From the NCBI GenBank assembly GCA_964483045.1, contig CAYZZK010000012.1, positions 1-13,500 of the forward strand: a stretch of DNA of 13,500 bases, written 5' to 3'. Below the pieces are notes generated by a model that was given only the letters and a program-made list of their open reading frames with translations, searched no databases and was not told where the DNA came from. Within the stretch, counting starts at the first letter, position 1; each line of letters starts with the position of its first letter. The stretch is from JBBTYG01 sp964483045 (lineage in GTDB: Bacteria > Patescibacteriota > Minisyncoccia > UBA6257 > 2-01-FULL-56-20). Below are positions 12,603 through 13,500 of this stretch, in pieces. The position numbers were made by a program, and so were the translations under genes.

Positions 12603-13499
12603 TTATTCAGTTCGTTTTGGAAGATTATCCCTTTTCCGAAAGAAGTGCATGACAAACGTGAGGATCGCTTCGATCGCAAGATCGATCGCCGTAAACTTCA
12701 CGATGTCTTGCGCAAGCGTTGGCCCCGACTCTCCGCCACCGCGTCTCGAGGGAACAACAGCTCTCCCGTTTTGCTGCTTCTTTTTGGAAACAGCATCCCA
12801 CGCAGCGTGGAACGCTCCGAAAATCTCTTCCCGCCACACAAACGGAGCGTAAAGAATTATTATGGCGAGGTAAGCCCAAAAGGCCTCCCACCAGAACCAT
12901 GTTCGGCCGAGTTGGCCGAGCCAGTTCCAGAATCCTTTTACAGGAGTCGGCTTGGGTACCACCGGCTTCGCGATATTTTGGTCCCGATCTCCATGGAGGA
13001 ATTCTTGCCAAATGCTCTTTGTCTTTTGCACGTTCGCCTGCCCAATGACATCTTCTTTGATGTTGTTCACAGCTCCAGATAGAAGGCCCTTACCTGGATA
13101 CGACACAGCAATAAAGAAAGTTATCACCATCGCGCAGGCGAGGAAATACCACCTTTTATTATTGCTTTTCGCGTTTGGGTTGACCAATCCGGTGACTAAG
13201 TCAAATGCGTCAGCCCAACTTGATCCTATTTTTGGCTCTGGTTTTTCCTCTGGCTTCTCTTCTGGCTTCACCTCCGGCTTCGATTCTTTCTTTTTCTGTT
13301 TCCTTTGCAAGCGAAGCAGTGCTTTCGCAGAAATCACCGCCGCCAAAAGATATGCAGCTGTGAGGCCAATCAATTTAACGAGGAGGGATTTGTAAATGAA
13401 AATCATAAGTAGTGCTATCACCACCCATGCGATCCAAAACCAAACCGATATTCTCCCCCTATCTCCCTCGGAGTTATTCTCACTGTTCTTTGTTTTGGT
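12603..13499 (-). CDS. Membrane protein with Lys/Pro/Glu repeat linker, unknown function (5' end outside window)
   Basis: The frame ends at TAA 12603-12605 and stays open to the right edge, so at least 298 residues are visible and the start is not. A GTG at 13424 is an unlikely start because it falls inside the first helix (WFWIAWVVIALLMIFIY). Visible order: hydrophilic N-terminal segment, two adjacent helices, a cytoplasmic-looking basic stretch (RLQRKQKKK), a linker of K-P-E-E repeats, a helix (WYFLACAMVITFFIAV), an extracellular or soluble segment, a Trp-rich helix (TWFWWEAFWAYLAIIILYA), a Gly/Arg-rich stretch and a last hydrophobic segment near IDLAIEAILTFVMHFF. No cysteine besides one in the third helix. 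I do not recognise a family. It precedes the 298-residue membrane protein by 16 bases. Confidence 0.7.
   Translation of the reverse strand, partial: TKTKNSENNSEGDRGRISVWFWIAWVVIALLMIFIYKSLLVKLIGLTAAYLLAAVISAKALLRLQRKQKKKESKPEVKPEEKPEEKPEPKIGSSWADAFDLVTGLVNPNAKSNNKRWYFLACAMVITFFIAVSYPGKGLLSGAVNNIKEDVIGQANVQKTKSIWQEFLHGDRDQNIAKPVVPKPTPVKGFWNWLGQLGRTWFWWEAFWAYLAIIILYAPFVWREEIFGAFHAAWDAVSKKKQQNGRAVVPSRRGGGESGPTLAQDIVKFTAIDLAIEAILTFVMHFFRKRDNLPKRTE
13236..13283 (-). repeat. Four imperfect 12-base tandem repeats encoding the K-P-E-E linker
   Basis: Units at 13236, 13248, 13260 and 13272 share the core TCTGGCTTC with few changes and encode the repeated Lys-Pro-Glu tetrapeptide in the membrane protein. 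All units are a multiple of three, so copy-number changes would keep the frame. Confidence 0.7.
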
Positions 13500-13500
13500 A

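Noticed and set aside
11973..13082. Long plus-strand frame opposite the two right-hand membrane genes
   Set aside because: It spans both minus-strand genes and their junction, is rich in Arg/Ser without helices or motifs, and lacks a start signal, whereas the minus frames show clear membrane segments and an SD.
13422..13424. GTG as the start of the right-edge membrane protein
   Set aside because: The frame remains open to base 13499 and the GTG falls inside a continuous hydrophobic helix.

Overview
The window reads as a piece of a Patescibacteria (CPR) chromosome, most likely Parcubacteria. This is an inference from several features. There are several tiny TrbC/VirB2-like two-helix membrane proteins in tandem. 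A gyrA gene sits behind an MBL-fold gene and a one-helix membrane protein. Shine-Dalgarno (SD) sequences are scarce, promoters sit within a few bases of start codons, and all visible stop codons are TAA or TAG. No rRNA, tRNA, CRISPR array, insertion sequence or phage gene was seen. There is no gene-free stretch longer than about 160 bases.

Layout. (1) 3-917 (+): 3' part of a D-Ala-D-Ala carboxypeptidase (S11), convergent with (2) 981-about 2432 (-), a polytopic GT-C type glycosyltransferase. (3) 2533-3639 (-): a four-domain ribosomal S1-type protein with its own sigma70-like promoter and a terminator. (4) 3706-4809 (-): a membrane-anchored ectodomain built of about eight paired-cysteine repeats, of no family I can name. 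(5) 4906-8259 (+): a probable operon of a degenerate MBL-fold protein, a small membrane protein and gyrA. (6) 8419-11538 (+): an extracellular solute-binding protein followed by four TrbC/VirB2-like small membrane proteins in three transcription units, ended by a strong terminator. (7) 11690-13499 (-): two unrecognised membrane proteins, the second running off the right edge, converging on a bidirectional terminator.

Much of the window concerns the cell envelope: peptidoglycan trimming, lipid-linked sugar transfer, a cysteine-repeat surface protein, a solute-binding protein, and a set of pilin-like proteins that may belong to a secretion or surface-filament apparatus. Housekeeping is represented by S1 and gyrase A. 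The most unusual items are the cysteine-repeat protein at 3706-4809, the MBL-fold protein at 4906-5472 that has lost its metal ligands, the pair of TrbC/VirB2-like paralogues that both end in a terminal cysteine, and the recurring near-leaderless TGnTATAnT promoters.
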